DNA of 64,000 nucleotides, taken from positions 18,974,298-19,038,297 of the forward strand of contig OW285189.1 of assembly GCA_935421135.1 (NCBI GenBank). The letters run 5' to 3'. The position numbers were made by a program, and so were the translations under genes. The DNA is from Bugulina stolonifera (lineage: Eukaryota > Bryozoa > Gymnolaemata > Cheilostomatida > Bugulidae). The notes beneath the pieces are model-generated. The model saw nothing but the letters and a program-made list of their open reading frames with translations. It was not told the DNA's origin and searched no databases. Of this stretch, positions 14,001 to 27,025 are shown piece after piece. Positions within the stretch are counted from its first letter, which is position 1; each line of letters opens with the position of its first letter.

Positions 14001-17000
14001 CTATACAGAGCAACTTAGAGTACAGAACTACGTCTGTTGGATCCAATGCTAATACAAAGTATCAGTGCAAGTAAGTGGTATACCACTACATCCTATCATT
14101 GTCTACTTTATATTGTATAGTCTTTAATCACTTTAGAACACTCATTTCAATTTACTAATTTACATAAAAATTGTGTTAAGCTATGTCAGATTTTATTATT
14201 ACCAGATACTCATTTTGTATAATATTGTGATTTATATGCATTTTAATCCATCATTTTATATATTACATGTATATTCTATTGATTTGTTACTTATTGAGTG
14301 GAAGATTATAGTATATAATATTGGTCTAAGTCCAATCCCCAGCTAGTATACTTAATTAGTGTCAACTTTCTCAAAATATCCATAACCACTGGTATCCATA
14401 ACCACTGGTTCATAGGTCCACAGCTAATATTATATACTCTTCAAACCTTCAAGAGAAATTCCTAATTATAGATGTAAAGTATATATATTTTAGACTAAGG
14501 TCATGGGGAGTTCACATTCGATAAAATTCCTATTTATTATGTTAATTCGATGTAAAGTCAGATAGTCGCAGTGCATATTTATATTATTACTGTAATCTTT
14601 CATGGCAGGATGGACATTTGTATTGCTTTGTTTTCTATACATTATTTTTTATCATTTGTCACAAACGGATCATAAAAAATAGTTTTTCTAGCTGAACTGT
14701 CGTAGCACTATTGAATGATAATAATCTGTAATCATATAGGTGTAACATGTTTGAATAGTCCACTGTTGTACAATAAGATGCATTTGAGCTGGTTTCATTT
14801 TTTGGTGCAGCTGTTGAACAAACACCTGCATGGCATGGTATGGTATGCTTGTAGAATGCTTTAAAATCCTTAGTTTGTTTCCATATCCTTGTACTAGATG
14901 GGTTTGTTTCCATGTACCTGTACTACATGGGTATGTTTCCATGTACATGTACTACATGGGTTTGTTTCCGTGTTCCAGAGTGGTAATAGCTAATCTGGAG
15001 GACGACCTAGCTGCTGTTGGTATGGTGCTAGATGGCAGCACCTGTGGAGACGGGAAGGTGTGTTTGAACTCGAAATGTGTGAGCACAGCCGAGTCATTTG
15101 CTCTGGCACAGTGCCCAAAGGGAGAGAATAACCTCACCTGTTCAGGAAATGGGGTAAGAGATACAACGTTCCCATAAATACAGTGTAATTGCTATGACTT
15201 CATTCATAACTAAAAACAAATAAATCAGGCTATTGGTGGCTCAGGTACAGTATAAGCCGATTGTGTTTTGAAGGTTATAGGCCACCTACTTCAGGCAGTA
15301 CTAGAAAGTATAGTGGTTGTGTTGGTAAATCCTTTTATAATGGTGCATGACTCAACCATGGTGATAGCCTGTGATATATCCTGTACTGCCTGCATGTTTG
15401 GAAGGGGTTTATAATCAGACAATAAGGTATTAGATAGTGACTTGGATTCCTACTCTTACAAGAATCATCAGCATTACATGTGAACATCCCATCCATACAG
15501 AATGCCAAGATATTTTACGAGAGAAATACAGAATTATTTCATGATTAGGATCCATTACACTGATCTGCCAATAACAATCTTATGTTTTTATAGTTCCACA
15601 CCAGATTGTTAGGGATTTGGTATCTGCCAGGTGTACAGATTTCACTATACATGCACATAAGTCTTGGGCGTAAACTTGTGTTAATCCCTTGTAATGTAGC
15701 AATAAAACAACATAGAATATTTTATACTTATTCAAAACTACACGATGCTATTGTACATGTATTAGTAATGCACCATTGTCATTAGGGATATAATAGTTAT
15801 TATAATACTTATAATACTACATGACTGCATATCCGAAATGTGGTGTTGGGTGTAATAGTTATGATGCAATATAAGCAGGCATGGGTGTACGCGTATATGT
15901 AAAGTATTTATGACTCTTAAGACGTAGTGATATTATGTTGCAATTCAGATACATAATGCATTTCCATGTTATTACAGCGTTGTACCACAGTAAAGACTTG
16001 TTCTTGTAACCATGGATACGACGGGATATTATGTGATCAGATACTTCCTACTTCCTATTCAAAAGATGTCGGAGCAGACCTAACTAACCCAGAAGCCGAA
16101 AGACGTACTTTAGATACCAAATGGTTGATAGTGATTATTTGTGTGGTAACAGTAGTTGTTATCTCTGCTGCAGTCATTGCATTCCTCTGCTGCAGGTAAG
16201 ACAGTTAATTCTTAACTATTGATATTACAGAATTATTATGTTAATCAAATTTCTAGGGTTTTGCCAGAAGTTATTAACTCTAGGTTAGTCCCAGGTGTTG
16301 GTACGGTGTCCAGTTAGACATTACTATGTACTACTAACATGTAGACTCACTTCTCAGGTTCAAGTGTCTGTGTTGCAGAAGACAGGTTGTATCTCCTGCC
16401 CGTAAAAGACCTAACAAAAGGAAGCAGTCACACTTGAATGAGAGCTTAGACTTAGAAAGAGACAGGGCTATCAGCTTTGGGCAGACTCCCTCTTACAGGT
16501 ACACTATGTGATGTATATAATTTAGTATATGATGTGCGTACATCTAGTTTGTACATGTGAGATATGTATGCATACCAGATAAAAGGAATGCAAACCAATA
16601 AAAGTTCATTTGATATGCAACCATGAACAACTTTCTGTAGGCAAAACCAACTAGACCCCACTCCCCATAAATAATTGAGGTTCTGTATCCTGGTTCATTC
16701 TGTTTTTATATGCATGTAGTATAAATACGACAATCTCTGAGGGCAGAATAGTGAGATGTCCATGTACATGTAAGCAAATACATTGCATAAGAAGTTGGTA
16801 TAGTGAAGGCAGACATGTACACCAGTGAAATTTTGAGTTGTCCTATCATTGTGTTCATGGAGGGACAACTCTTGGTCTTACCACAAACATTTCCGTTGGT
16901 GGACCATACATCGTCGTATGCTACACTAATCTTATTTCGGTTATTGAACAGGAATGAGAAAGATGGGAAGAGAAAACGGAGGAGGAAGAGGAAGCCGTCG

Positions 17001-18143
17001 TCTAGCGGTGAAGATGAAACTGATAGTGATGAAAGAGCTGCCGGAGCTGATAGGATAGATATTGTTATACCAGAGGAGTTATCCCGTCAGCCTGAGAGGG
17101 GTATGTCAGAGCAATACACGTGCATGCCTAGTAATTGTTACACACTTTATCGTTTTGGGTCATGTAGACAATATTGATAGTATCTGCATTATATAAATTT
17201 ATATAATCACCCAATACGTTTTGATAGTTTGTTCTAATGCTTGGCAGCGTATAGTTAATATTTGTTAATGTTTTGGTTGCGCAATCTCATGTTATTGTCA
17301 ATCTTTCAATTGACAATAACTGGCTTATTTACGGCTATAAGACTATAATGTTCTATTGCAGGTATACTGAAGAAATCCACATCATCGGCATTCGAGGGCA
17401 TTGAGGATGACGAGTGCCACTCTCAGTGCTCATGTACCGACACAGGGTCCTGTAGTTGTAGTGATCATGACAACGAGCCGGCACCCATTGATAGGCATAT
17501 TCATACCTCCACTAACCAAGATCCTGAACAGGAAATACCTCCTCCTAGAGAATTTGACACTAACATGTATAGCAAGAGATTTGAGACGAATGCTCAGGTG
17601 GAGGTAAACCACTGCGAGGAGGTATCACCTACAGACTCTGAGCACATGCAGTACTGTGCTCCAGAGGTGGATCAGTACTACAAAACATTTACTCCTCCTT
17701 ATAACAAGTACAACCCAGTGCTGCCTCCTCAGTCACAGCAGGGCGCTGACTCTGCCACTGACAGTGCTATAGACATGCCAGGGGATGGCAGTGTTAGCAC
17801 TATCAATGACATAGCGCCTCTACATCATAAGCATAAACCTACTATCATAGATTACTTAGACATACAGTCACAATCTGATGACTCCAGATCTCCTAGGGTG
17901 TACAGACCACCTCCCCCACCTTATATTAAAAGAAATACTCCTACACTCACAGGTCAAGGACAAATATCTAGTCCGCCTACCATACAGGAATATAGCAAAC
18001 CTCCAATAAACAGATCTCTAGAGAGTAATAGGCATGCAACAGAGTCATCTTTCCATAGTTTTACTCCTCCTCACTCAGATAGAGGTTCTGATTATACCAC
18101 TAGGCTAGATGAGACAAGGGTGGATGACTCTGTAGTTGTGTAA
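2058..18143 (+). CDS. ADAM-family metalloprotease-disintegrin, catalytically inactive, 5' end missing
   Basis: Twenty exons read in one frame (1074 residues visible): 2058-2206, 2476-2549, 3414-3453, 4767-4858, 5879-5945, 6678-6812, 7727-7786, 8401-8472, 9014-9177, 10256-10425, 11245-11293, 11711-11885, 12291-12467, 13178-13395, 13954-14070, 14979-15153, 15978-16195, 16358-16498, 16952-17100, 17362-18143. Domains in order: reprolysin propeptide (about 1-186) with YYQG, LSTCDG and cysteine-switch-like KDSLCG; a furin-type RERR made across the exon 6/7 junction; metalloprotease-like domain starting RYLELALIVDN; disintegrin domain with loop CRSADSDCD and EYCDG; Cys-rich region; EGF-like CSCNHGYDGILC; one membrane helix (about 693-714); a 360-residue cytoplasmic tail. 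The zinc motif reads HMIGHNIGLLHD: the three His are kept but the catalytic Glu is Met, so a dead protease acting in adhesion or as a scaffold is inferred, as for ADAM11/22/23. The tail has a basic patch near 16970 and PPPY motifs. The initiating exon was not found. The third intron uses a GC donor. Confidence 0.93.
3887..3923. repeat. Perfect 37-bp palindrome flanked by a 10-bp direct repeat
   Basis: CAAAGTGGTACAATAACA is followed by one A and then by its exact reverse complement. AACTATATCA occurs at 3879-3888 and again at 3924-3933, so the hairpin is bracketed by direct repeats like a target-site duplication. It lies in the third intron of the ADAM gene. Confidence 0.8.
6440..6628. repeat. 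Imperfect ACT/TACTGC trinucleotide microsatellite
   Basis: About 190 bp of ACT and GCT-type triplets in an ADAM intron. Its open reverse-strand frame (Val/Ala-rich) is an artefact of the repeat. Confidence 0.85.
10057..10083. repeat. (ACAT)n microsatellite
   Basis: About six tandem ACAT units in an ADAM intron. Confidence 0.85.
10721..10859. repeat. Nested inverted-repeat cluster
   Basis: A perfect inverted repeat (17-bp arms CAGGACTGTGGGCGTAC, 3-nt spacer) spans 10721-10757. A second hairpin (arms 10758-10780 and 10798-10820, 23 bp, one mismatch) follows at once. A third copy of caggactgtgggcgtacg is at 10821-10838, followed by a degenerate copy of the second arm. The block is more GC-rich than its surroundings and lies in the intron after the zinc-motif exon of the ADAM gene. 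Confidence 0.85.
14876..14972 (+). repeat. Three tandem ~31-bp units next to a splice acceptor
   Basis: Units of the form TGTTTCCATGTACxTGTACTACATGGGT are repeated about three times and end just before the acceptor of the ADAM exon at 14979. The repeat therefore supplies that intron's pyrimidine-rich 3' end. Confidence 0.75.
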
Positions 18144-18906
18144 AAGTAGGATAGAAAAGAAGCAAGTTTTTATTTTTTATTTTGCTCACAAATTCTTTTT
18201 ACACTTGTTTGTATTATTTGTATTTGTCACCAAGGATCTCTTAAATTTTATACTTAGAAGCTAACCACATGTTGGCACAATCAATCTCTAGACGATATTA
18301 CTAACAGATGTACATAATTATTACCTGTATATATAAAGTAGACTTGCATGCCTATTTATTCTACTATACACCATGACTATTTGTACATTTATTCATTTTG
18401 TTGAACAAGTATAACTGTTTTTTGTTAGAAATATATGAAAGAGAAACTAGTTTTACAAACCCTGTACATAATATATATCCAATAAATGTTCCCCTAGACC
18501 ACCATAACCAATGTAGCCTACAATATTGGAAAAAAAATCTTGGAAGACTCATCATATTGTATACATGTACATTTATTTTTGGCTATTCATTTGCTTCAAC
18601 TAATACAGTGTAGGTATACTTTGTAAGTCACAGCATTGTACCCACAGTAGGATATAGTTGGATGATTGTTACAAGGAATTGGAAGCACTGAAATGAAAAC
18701 CAGACCATAACTATAATACTGGGAGAGATCAAATATCATCTTCTTGTCCTCTAGGAACTGCGGTGTGATTAACGAGAGGACAACTTCAAAATATTTATTA
18801 GTATGGCACTAATGGATAGATGGTCATACTCTCCACCCTACATGTCAGCCAAGCTGAATGCAGACTAGAAGAGGACCTTTTAAACACTGTTTGGCTCCAA
18901 AATGCT
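18144..18906. other. Convergent 3' UTR region of the ADAM and AIG1/ADTRP genes
   Basis: Both genes end into this 760-bp interval. A plus-strand AATAAA lies near 18480 (ccaataaatg). Minus-strand AATAAA (plus TTTATT) occurs near 18168, 18380 and 18570. The transcripts may overlap at their 3' ends. No other coding segment is seen. Confidence 0.5.
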
Positions 18907-21900
18907 TCATTTAGATTTCACTTTGTCTTGAGATGAACCACCTGTAAAATAATTCCAGAGATTTTTTAATGAGAACAGACTCAACTCGAAGATATAGAAT
19001 TGAACATGATATGACATAAAATCGAAATAAAAACACAATTTTGAAAACTAGTAGTCATTGCAATACTCACCCCAAAATTTGTTTGTTACTAAGTGACCAA
19101 CTTTGTAGAGCAGCAGGAATACAGACCAGTTAAGAACAAAGAAGACTATTCTATAAGGCCAATTCATTACTTCTAAGATGGGATAAACCCAAATACTCTT
19201 CTGGAAGGCCAAGAACAATATCCTACAACAATACATTCATAGACCAATCTACAGCCACAGCTGGGTGATAGAATAGTGTGATATCTATACCAGTATAATG
19301 TATGTACAGGTGGAATCCAGAGTAAATACATGTACTCAGGAAGCAATAGCTGCTCAAAGTGCTTGTGCCCCAAGCCTTGGGGCCTTGGATACTGATCTCA
19401 GATCAGTCTAAGAATAGACTTATATATACTTATACAATTGATAATAAACTTACATGTAGGTTAAACATGTAGATAAATGTACATGTAAGTATATGACTCA
19501 CCAGCACTGGTAGAGCATGGCAAATAGGAGTAATGTAGCCATACCAGTCAATTGTCTTGGATATTTATGACGAACTAAGTATTTATCTACCAGAAGGAAT
19601 GGAATGTGGACAGTGTGCTGAAATGAACATATACACATACATTTAGTAGATTAGGTACTGGTAATACCAGCACAATGTATATCTGTCACATGTATATAGA
19701 CACAATAAATTGCTGATTAATATAGTCATGTGAGTGTGAATCCAAGTTACTACAATACTCATGTACTAAAGAGTCCAGTACATACGGTATTCAATTATAG
19801 GTCACATTCCAGCGTCAACATGGTGTATACACTTATACTGTGTCAAATATGCAAGTAGGGTGACAAGATTGTGGATTCAGAGGCCATAGTAAACTACTTA
19901 TTCACATCTTTAGTCATATTCAAAGTTTTCAGTTGTCACATACAGTGAAGGAGGCCTACTATTTCATGTTCCATAATTATGTTATTCCCCAGTTGAAGAG
20001 CTGATCTGTGACATGAGTCAGTAGAGGATACACACATTCTAAAGCTTCAACACACAACTACATGAACTATTGATTATCACTCACAGTGAAAATTGAGTTC
20101 CACTATGATAAACTACACGTCCTTCTACTGCAAGGACCGTAGCAATTATATAAACAGAACTGTGTTGGTAGACATAAATGACATGAATGTGAAAGCAAAC
20201 AACTTTAATGCAGGTAATAATTGAATACTACCTACCATGACATGATTGAGCCATATTGGAACTATCTTGTCCAGTACTTTAGGATATACAAGCTCTCTGT
20301 CAACAGCATATATCATCCAAAACATGATGCAGACAAACTACAATGGCAGATATAATAGCCTACATGTACATGTATGTAGATGTGTATCAGTGTACACAAA
20401 CATAGTATGCCATAACTTTATCCCTTTATTGATTACAATAATATATAATATCCTGATCATAACACAAGTCATGCTAGGTTTGGCCATTAGCCAGACAGGT
20501 GCATAGTAGCCTACTAGCCACCCAAGTGTAGCCTTTGTGGTAAACCTCAGAACCTCTCTAGCTGGGCTGGCTAGCAACCACTCTAACCACCCCAATACAC
20601 TAACACTTACATTCATACTGGAAGTGTCGCCTATACTAACTAAGCTTTACTAACTAGGTTAATGTAGAGACTGGTTCAACTAGGCCATCTGTAGCCTTAA
20701 ATATATGTACAGAATTATTAATAGTAGATACGCTAGTGGTAAGTAGCAGGTCAATACAGTTATTATACTGCATACAAACACAGCTCAACCATAAATTCTA
20801 CTTGTATGACTACCCTCAGTTCTGTTAGGTATGCAAACAGTTATATTATATCTTACTCTACTCACCATGCCAACTGGAAATGCCAAGGTGCTGTGTAGAT
20901 AATCAACTACTCTGTGGATACTCCCTTTCCTCTGTCCATCTCTAAGAGTGGATAAGCCAGCCAAAACAGTCAAACACCAATAGAGGGCTTGTAGCCACTA
21001 CAACAATTACATATTGCAGTGGAACTTGCTTAATTCAAACTCCAAGGGGCCACCATAATTGGTTTGAATTAGGCCCAAGTTTGAATTATGTGATCCCTTC
21101 ATTTAATATAATGACTTGGATGCATACTTGACAAAGAATACTACAGTCATGTCTATTATGTAGTAGTAAATGAATGTGCATTGTATGCATTAACTTTCAA
21201 TTGCTTCAACTGTGAATACAATGAAGGAAAGACAAGTTTTAACATAACAGCTTCCTATTTAATAGAACTTTATGTAGGCCTAATGCTTAGAACGCCAACA
21301 AGTTATGCATCACATGTACAGGACAACAGTATAAAAACCGCATTTAGCTAAAGAACAGTAAAGCTATCAGTGAGTTTTCCCAGCTTAGTTTGAGCAGAAA
21401 CATATTGTAGTAGTAACTACTACTAACTACTAGCGAATATTATTAGGTGACTAATGCTTGTTGTAATAGTATTACCATTGATTATAGTGTGAGCCTAAGT
21501 GGTGTGAAATTTGAATTACAGATGATAAGTTTGAATTATTTGAAGCCATTTATATATTGCTCAGTTGGGACCAAGGCTAATAGTTTGAACTAACCAAGTT
21601 TTTGAATTATGTGAGGGGCATGAAGAACACGACTGTCCATTGTACAATCCACATGGAAGCTACTGTTTTGAGATCCTAAAGATGTAGTATGGGTTTTGCA
21701 GAGTTAAATTACATGTAGTTGCAAAATGTTCTTCACAATCTGCACCCACAATGTACTTGTTACTTGTACGATGTACATAACATAGCCTCAGTCAAAGTGA
21801 AAAGTTAAGTAGGGCTGTATGAGCCTTATAAAAAAAAACTAATACAATATTCTTAAGCTTGAAAATGAAATGAGACAAGCAAAGAAGCCACAAAGTTACC

Positions 21901-24900
21901 AAATCTAGGCCTACTTCACTTATCTGCTTTCTAACTGGATACATTTAAGCTGTGAATCTGATAGCTGCCAGCAGCATGAGCACTGCTACTGTACTCCATC
22001 TACTGATAGAATCAAGTTTGCAACAACGTTTCCATACACCCGTGCCAGCATCCTTACCTTACCATGGTTATAAATGTTAGAAACTTCAGTTTTCCACCAA
22101 AACCTTTATAATCCCAAGTAGTTTCTCCAGGAAAAACAGAATATGTGACCTCATAATAAGTGCCATAAACTGAGACAGTACAAAATAGCAAATGTACAGC
22201 AAAATCAGGCAGCCCCATGTTACAGCTACTCCTACCACTACAGTTTTCTGCCTCTACAGAAGCACGCTAGCACAACACAGTAGTAATGAATGAATCAATG
22301 AAGTGTAAACCAATGAGCAACTGACAGTGAATAGCCTACAAATCCAACAAAGAATGTGCTATGTCTGGACGTTTGGTGTGGTTGATCCCCTGTGAAAACA
22401 GTGTAGTGCTATTAGAAGAGTATATAGCCACAATGCTTCTTTCGTAGTTCTCAAGATTGCTGCGACAATGGGCGATCATATCACAGGGGCGTATTTTAAG
22501 GGGCGGCAGGGAGGCACTGCCGCCCCTGTTGTCAAAATAAAGTGGCCTAAAAACACTACTTTTGAAAATTTGACACTGTTTCCCTTAATATTTGCTTCAT
22601 TTCCGGTTTGCGACCGAAGGTTATCACTCTAGTTTTAACTCTATGGCGTTATCACTTTATTCATAACTCTATGGTGTTGCTTGGTAACAATAACCAGTAA
22701 TCTTGGAATAATTACTACATTGCAAGTGGCACACAAAGGGGCCCATTAAACTGTATACTCTGCTAAAAGACTATATGATTATGCCAAGGTTAAAACCTTG
22801 CGGTTTTGTGAATGAATGAATAAATATTTTTTATGGATAGTAATAGTTATTTATACCAAGGAAAAAATAATAAATGTGAAAGTAAAAGTAGTGAACAGTT
22901 GAATCAGGTGAATTAATTTGTAAGTTACTGCTATCCATGAGGTGGTTCCTTCCCTGTCACTGACTACGAGTAGATGCATGAAATTTAATTCCAATATTAT
23001 TTTAGCTTCTTTTAAAAATATTTATGATTTATTCTTTTAATATAATTAAAGGTGTTTGCATTCATTTTAGTTATTCATTCTAGCCATTGCCATTCCACTG
23101 ACAGCTACTACTCTACTGCTACATTCACTACTAACAACTAAATATGTATTGTAAAGAAAAAATACTAATTTAAAAATAAATAAAAATAATATAACTATTA
23201 TTATAATTAAATATTTTAATTTTAAATTTATATATAATATAATTATACTATTAATATTATCCTAGCTTTAATAGGCTACCACACTTTTCTTGCAAAGGTA
23301 TTTATTTTAAATGCATTTTATTTTAAATAATTAATTTATAATGACAACAGTTGTTGATCAGCTGATAAAAATTGAAAATCTTAATTTAAAAAATACACTT
23401 GCGCCTATGGACTCTTTGTAAAAAGATACAATCATGCAGTATTGTAGTTATTATAAAATTCTACTAGCTAGTAATAGTACTGTAACACTTTCACTCCTGT
23501 TGCAAGTTGTAGTAACAGAAGTAGTAATGAGTACTTGTTGTAGCGATGCTAGAACTAGCATGCTGCTATGTCTAATTTTTGCACTTCAGAGAGTGAGATT
23601 TGAAAATTTTCCGCTGCGCGTGCACTTGCGGAGGGTGCCCACACCCCACCCCCCGCACCCTCCTCCCACCCAACTTTCTGCCTCCCCACTCAAATTTTCT
23701 AACCTACGCCCCTGTATCATGATATATTTTGAATTATGTACATGTAGATGTAGGTCCAGTAAAAGAAAGCCCTTTGGGTGCAATGAACCTTTTAGTGAAA
23801 GCTAATGCCATTCAAAGTTGATGTTTGGGTGTAAATGGTATGTGAGAGCCAGTGAGCTGATGATGGGTAAATACTAAATACTGAAATAGCTGTCAAGTTT
23901 TTGAGCAGAGGAATTGTTCAGCCCCAAAGACAAACAGCAGATAGAAGAGAATGAGAATAGAAACTGTCATACAACGGTGCCAAAAGTGAACATTGGCAGG
24001 CCTATAGCTCTCAGAATTAACTAGGTACAGACAATGCTGGCAGGAATAAATTATTTTATTAGGACTTCAGTCAGTGTTGGAGTGGAACAAATGAGGTGGG
24101 TACACTACATAGTGCATGCAATCTTACAGATTAGTTTTGTATAGCTATCCACTTAATATTATAGTAGCTAAGAAATTAGTGAATTACTAAAATGAAAAAA
24201 ATATGCTCTAGTGAGATTTGAACTCTGACTTCAATGATAATATTGTTTGCTTAGGACTCATATCATGGAGATTGACTAGACTTACAATTCAGACCATGTC
24301 TGATGATATTACCACATCATACGATAAGCAACGTGAATGCCATCCATCCTTGAAACAAATTGACCCTTTAGCAATTACCAATCACAAGCTACTCATTCAT
24401 TATAATGACTTTGTGGAGTTGCCATTCCAGTAAAAGTGAGAGGACAACTTCACATTATAACTTACACCTTGTGGTAGGCTCACTAACTACTATAATATTG
24501 ATGATTTTCCTTGTTTTTAATCTTCACATGACATGACTTGTATATAATACCATACAATAATCATTTGCTTATCAGTGTAGCACCTTTTGATGCTTACCTT
24601 CAATAGGTATGAGAAGGCTAGTAGGTGTTTACTAAACTCTCTGCCATCTTGTACAATTCACAGTTCTAAAAGTTACTATATTTTATTAATTCCGCAGATA
24701 GGTCTTAACTAGTCAAGGCCACAGCTAGGTAAGCACAGACATTTCAGTGTGGTAATGCACTTTGGTCAGTCGTAACCTTGCGTATCAGTGTCTTATCTCA
24801 TTTTCTAACAACTTCTTCAATACTTGATATCAAACTGTACATTAGTTGACATTGCATATCTCAGGCATTCGATATAAAGACAGTTCAATGTTTTATAATA

Positions 24901-26150
24901 CTCGTAGGCTGCAATGTCAAATACCAGTTGTACATTCTCATAACTAGTTGGAATGTCGATGTAAGCATCAACAAATTACTCTAACAAACATTACCAACCA
25001 GTGGTCTTAGAAAAGTAAGACGATGTGGTATTTGACAAAACCATTTTTACAAACCCTCATACCTAGCAGCGAACTCTTTATGCAGGTAGTTGGGAAAGCA
25101 TTTTTGGTGTCAGTATGTCATTTGCAATTGATCAGTTCTCCCACTAACATCTGTACTGATATTGCAGGTGAGATTCACTGTGTGCCTCTATACAATCCTC
25201 CAAAAGGTTAGGCGAAAATATCCCTGCAGGATAAACAGAAAGGTCCGCCTGTGGACAGAACTATTTTAGCCCAACTACATGTAATTTTAGATGCGGTGTC
25301 GAATTTACGTTTAGCCTGAAACTCTCTAAGCGATATTGAGGCTCCATATGTCTCTTTTCCTATAGAGATCCAATGACAGATATTGAGTTGTGATGAGTAA
25401 ATTTAATTTTTGAAGCAACTATTTTTCAGCTGTGATAATGTCATAATGACAATCACAGTAGGGGCTATCTGATTTCAGTGATTTGCTCCATCCATATGGG
25501 ATATGCACTAGGAAGCTTCAACATTATACGACAGCATCAACTTCTCATAGATACATCCATGTGGAGCTGAAGGACCTCATAATGACGAGGTTATACTTAA
25601 AATGTGCGAACATAATAGGCCTACAGAGTACTGACTGACAACTGTCGATGATTAATTACATGGTCAACCTAAGAAACAGTGAACTCAACAGGTAGAGAGA
25701 AGAGAAAGACGGAGAAGGACTGTTGCAAAACAGAGTAAAGTCGGTCCTATTATTGAGCCAATGGTGCATTGTGCAAGTAGACAGTAGAAATTCAGGTTCA
25801 ATAAGTATAATTAAGGACGTGGATTGTACGTACTTTAATAGATATATCATATAGATAGCAATTGTCAAATCAAAAAATTTTAATGTAGCCTGAATAGCAA
25901 AATACAGCAAAAGATATCCCCAACCTTGGTCCCCAAGAAAATATAGGACCTAGGTTCTATCAAAAATTAAAAAAATAAGATTGGTTACACTACTTACCAT
26001 GTTCAAATGAGTTAAAAACTTCCATTTACCACCATAGGAAGGTCCTAATGGAACCCGCGCTCCATCAAAAACTAAAGACCCAACCAAAACAAAACAAAAC
26101 ATGGCATAGGTCAGCCATCCCACAGCATCTTTTGAAATGGATTTTTGCAT
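18907..26150 (-). CDS. AIG1/ADTRP-family (FAR-17a) membrane FAHFA hydrolase
   Basis: Six minus-strand exons: 26150-25998, 20997-20866, 20337-20236, 19617-19502, 19222-19071, 18941-18907. Phases agree and give 229 aa, close to human AIG1 and ADTRP. Family signatures are in order: GGKWKFLTHLN near residues 41-50 (T47, where the family has its catalytic Thr), LAFPVGM, FWMIYAVDRELVYP, WLNHVMHTVHIP (the family's catalytic His lies in this block, either of the two), YPRQLTG, and a C-terminal hydrophobic segment. Several hydrophobic stretches fit a multi-span ER protein. The C-terminal KVKSK matches a KxKxx retrieval signal. Known members hydrolyse fatty-acid esters of hydroxy fatty acids; that role is inferred by homology. 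The first intron is about 5 kb and holds transposons. I cannot say whether it is orthologous to AIG1 or ADTRP in particular. Confidence 0.93.
21017..21635. mobile_element. Possible pogo/Tigger-like inverted-repeat fragment
   Basis: The left end begins CAGTGGAACTTGCTT. The right end, read in reverse, begins CAGTCGTGTTCTTCA. The flanking 40-80 bp also carry related TTTGAATTA/TAATTCAAA words in opposite orientation. No clean TA target duplication is visible, so the limits and class are uncertain. It lies in the first intron of the AIG1/ADTRP-like gene. Confidence 0.35.
22484..23714. mobile_element. Non-autonomous hAT-like element (1231 bp)
   Basis: The ends are exact inverted repeats, CAGGGGCGTA and TACGCCCCTG, of the CAGGGG form common in hAT elements. 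A direct repeat TATCA (22479-22483 and 23715-23719) flanks it. No transposase ORF is present; the interior is AT-rich with a GC-rich right end. It lies in the 5-kb first intron of the AIG1/ADTRP-like gene. Confidence 0.65.
24000..25600. other. Intronic sequence without recognised features
   Basis: The rest of the first intron of the AIG1/ADTRP-like gene. I see no exon, RNA gene or clear repeat here. Confidence 0.4.
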
Positions 26151-26479
26151 TCTGAGTTATCACCACGACATGAAGTATCGACACGATTAAATTGTAAAAT
26201 GATAATAATTGTATAAACTGTAATTGTTCAAACAGAAACTACTACTGCACAGTAAATAACCATGAAACCTGACAAACTATTTCCGGTTGGATGTACACCG
26301 AAGCGTCACGTTCTCCATAGACATTTACAAACACTTACGCTATTCACTAACGGAAAAGAATACAACTCCCATCATAGATTTATCTACGGCTCCCTTGACC
26401 TTCGCTATTGGAGCCCCGGTTTACTTGTAGTATAAATCATAGAGATAACTCTATGGTATAAGTATTGTAATGGTTTCTG

Positions 26480-27025
26480 TGATTTGGTGCGGTCGTCCTT
26501 GGACGACTATCGACCCAGAAATGAAGTGCCTATGAGTGGTAATAGGACTTCGCATTACATGAAAGATCGAGCGGTCTCAGTAGCCCAAATACTACCAAAG
26601 ACGACCCATCTGATCTCAAGTCCGACCTTCAGACTATACAATGAAAGAGAGTAATTCAACCTAGTAGGCGGTTCGCAGAGCGAATGACCTAGTAAAAGGA
26701 AGAGAAAGTCCCTGTATCAAGTATAGATGTGTCTTTATTGAAAGCCAAGTGTAGACTGAGACAATGAACAGTAAAACAGTGCCCTTTATATAGTATAAGG
26801 ACTTCCGGCCGACATGACGTCGGGAAAAGACGACATGTGGTCGTCCGGAAGTTGCGCAACAAGATGGCCGCCGGAAGCCCGACGGCCGACCCAAAATAGG
26901 TCGGGTTCTACAAAAGTTGCTTATAATGGTCCAATTCATGTACAAAATGAATATCAATGGATTCTGAGAGGTCGGGCCTCTGTACATGGGTATAAAAGGC
27001 ACAAAAAGGACTTAGTAACATTCAT
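26480..27025 (-). mobile_element. Candidate solo LTR or LTR fragment
   Basis: Read on the minus strand, this starts TGTTACTAAG, becomes GC-rich, then has a TATA box (tatataaag, plus 26784-26792) followed about 50 bp later by AATAAA (plus 26734-26739). TATA, short R and poly(A) signal in close order are typical of an LTR. The far end is not clearly defined and no target duplication was found. No gag or pol sequence is nearby. It lies about 0.3-0.9 kb upstream of the AIG1/ADTRP-like start codon, on the same strand. Confidence 0.4.

Noticed and set aside
23434..23805. 123-residue open frame with PHPPHPPP
   Set aside because: It overlaps the right end of a hAT-like element and extends past its border; no homology or splice evidence.
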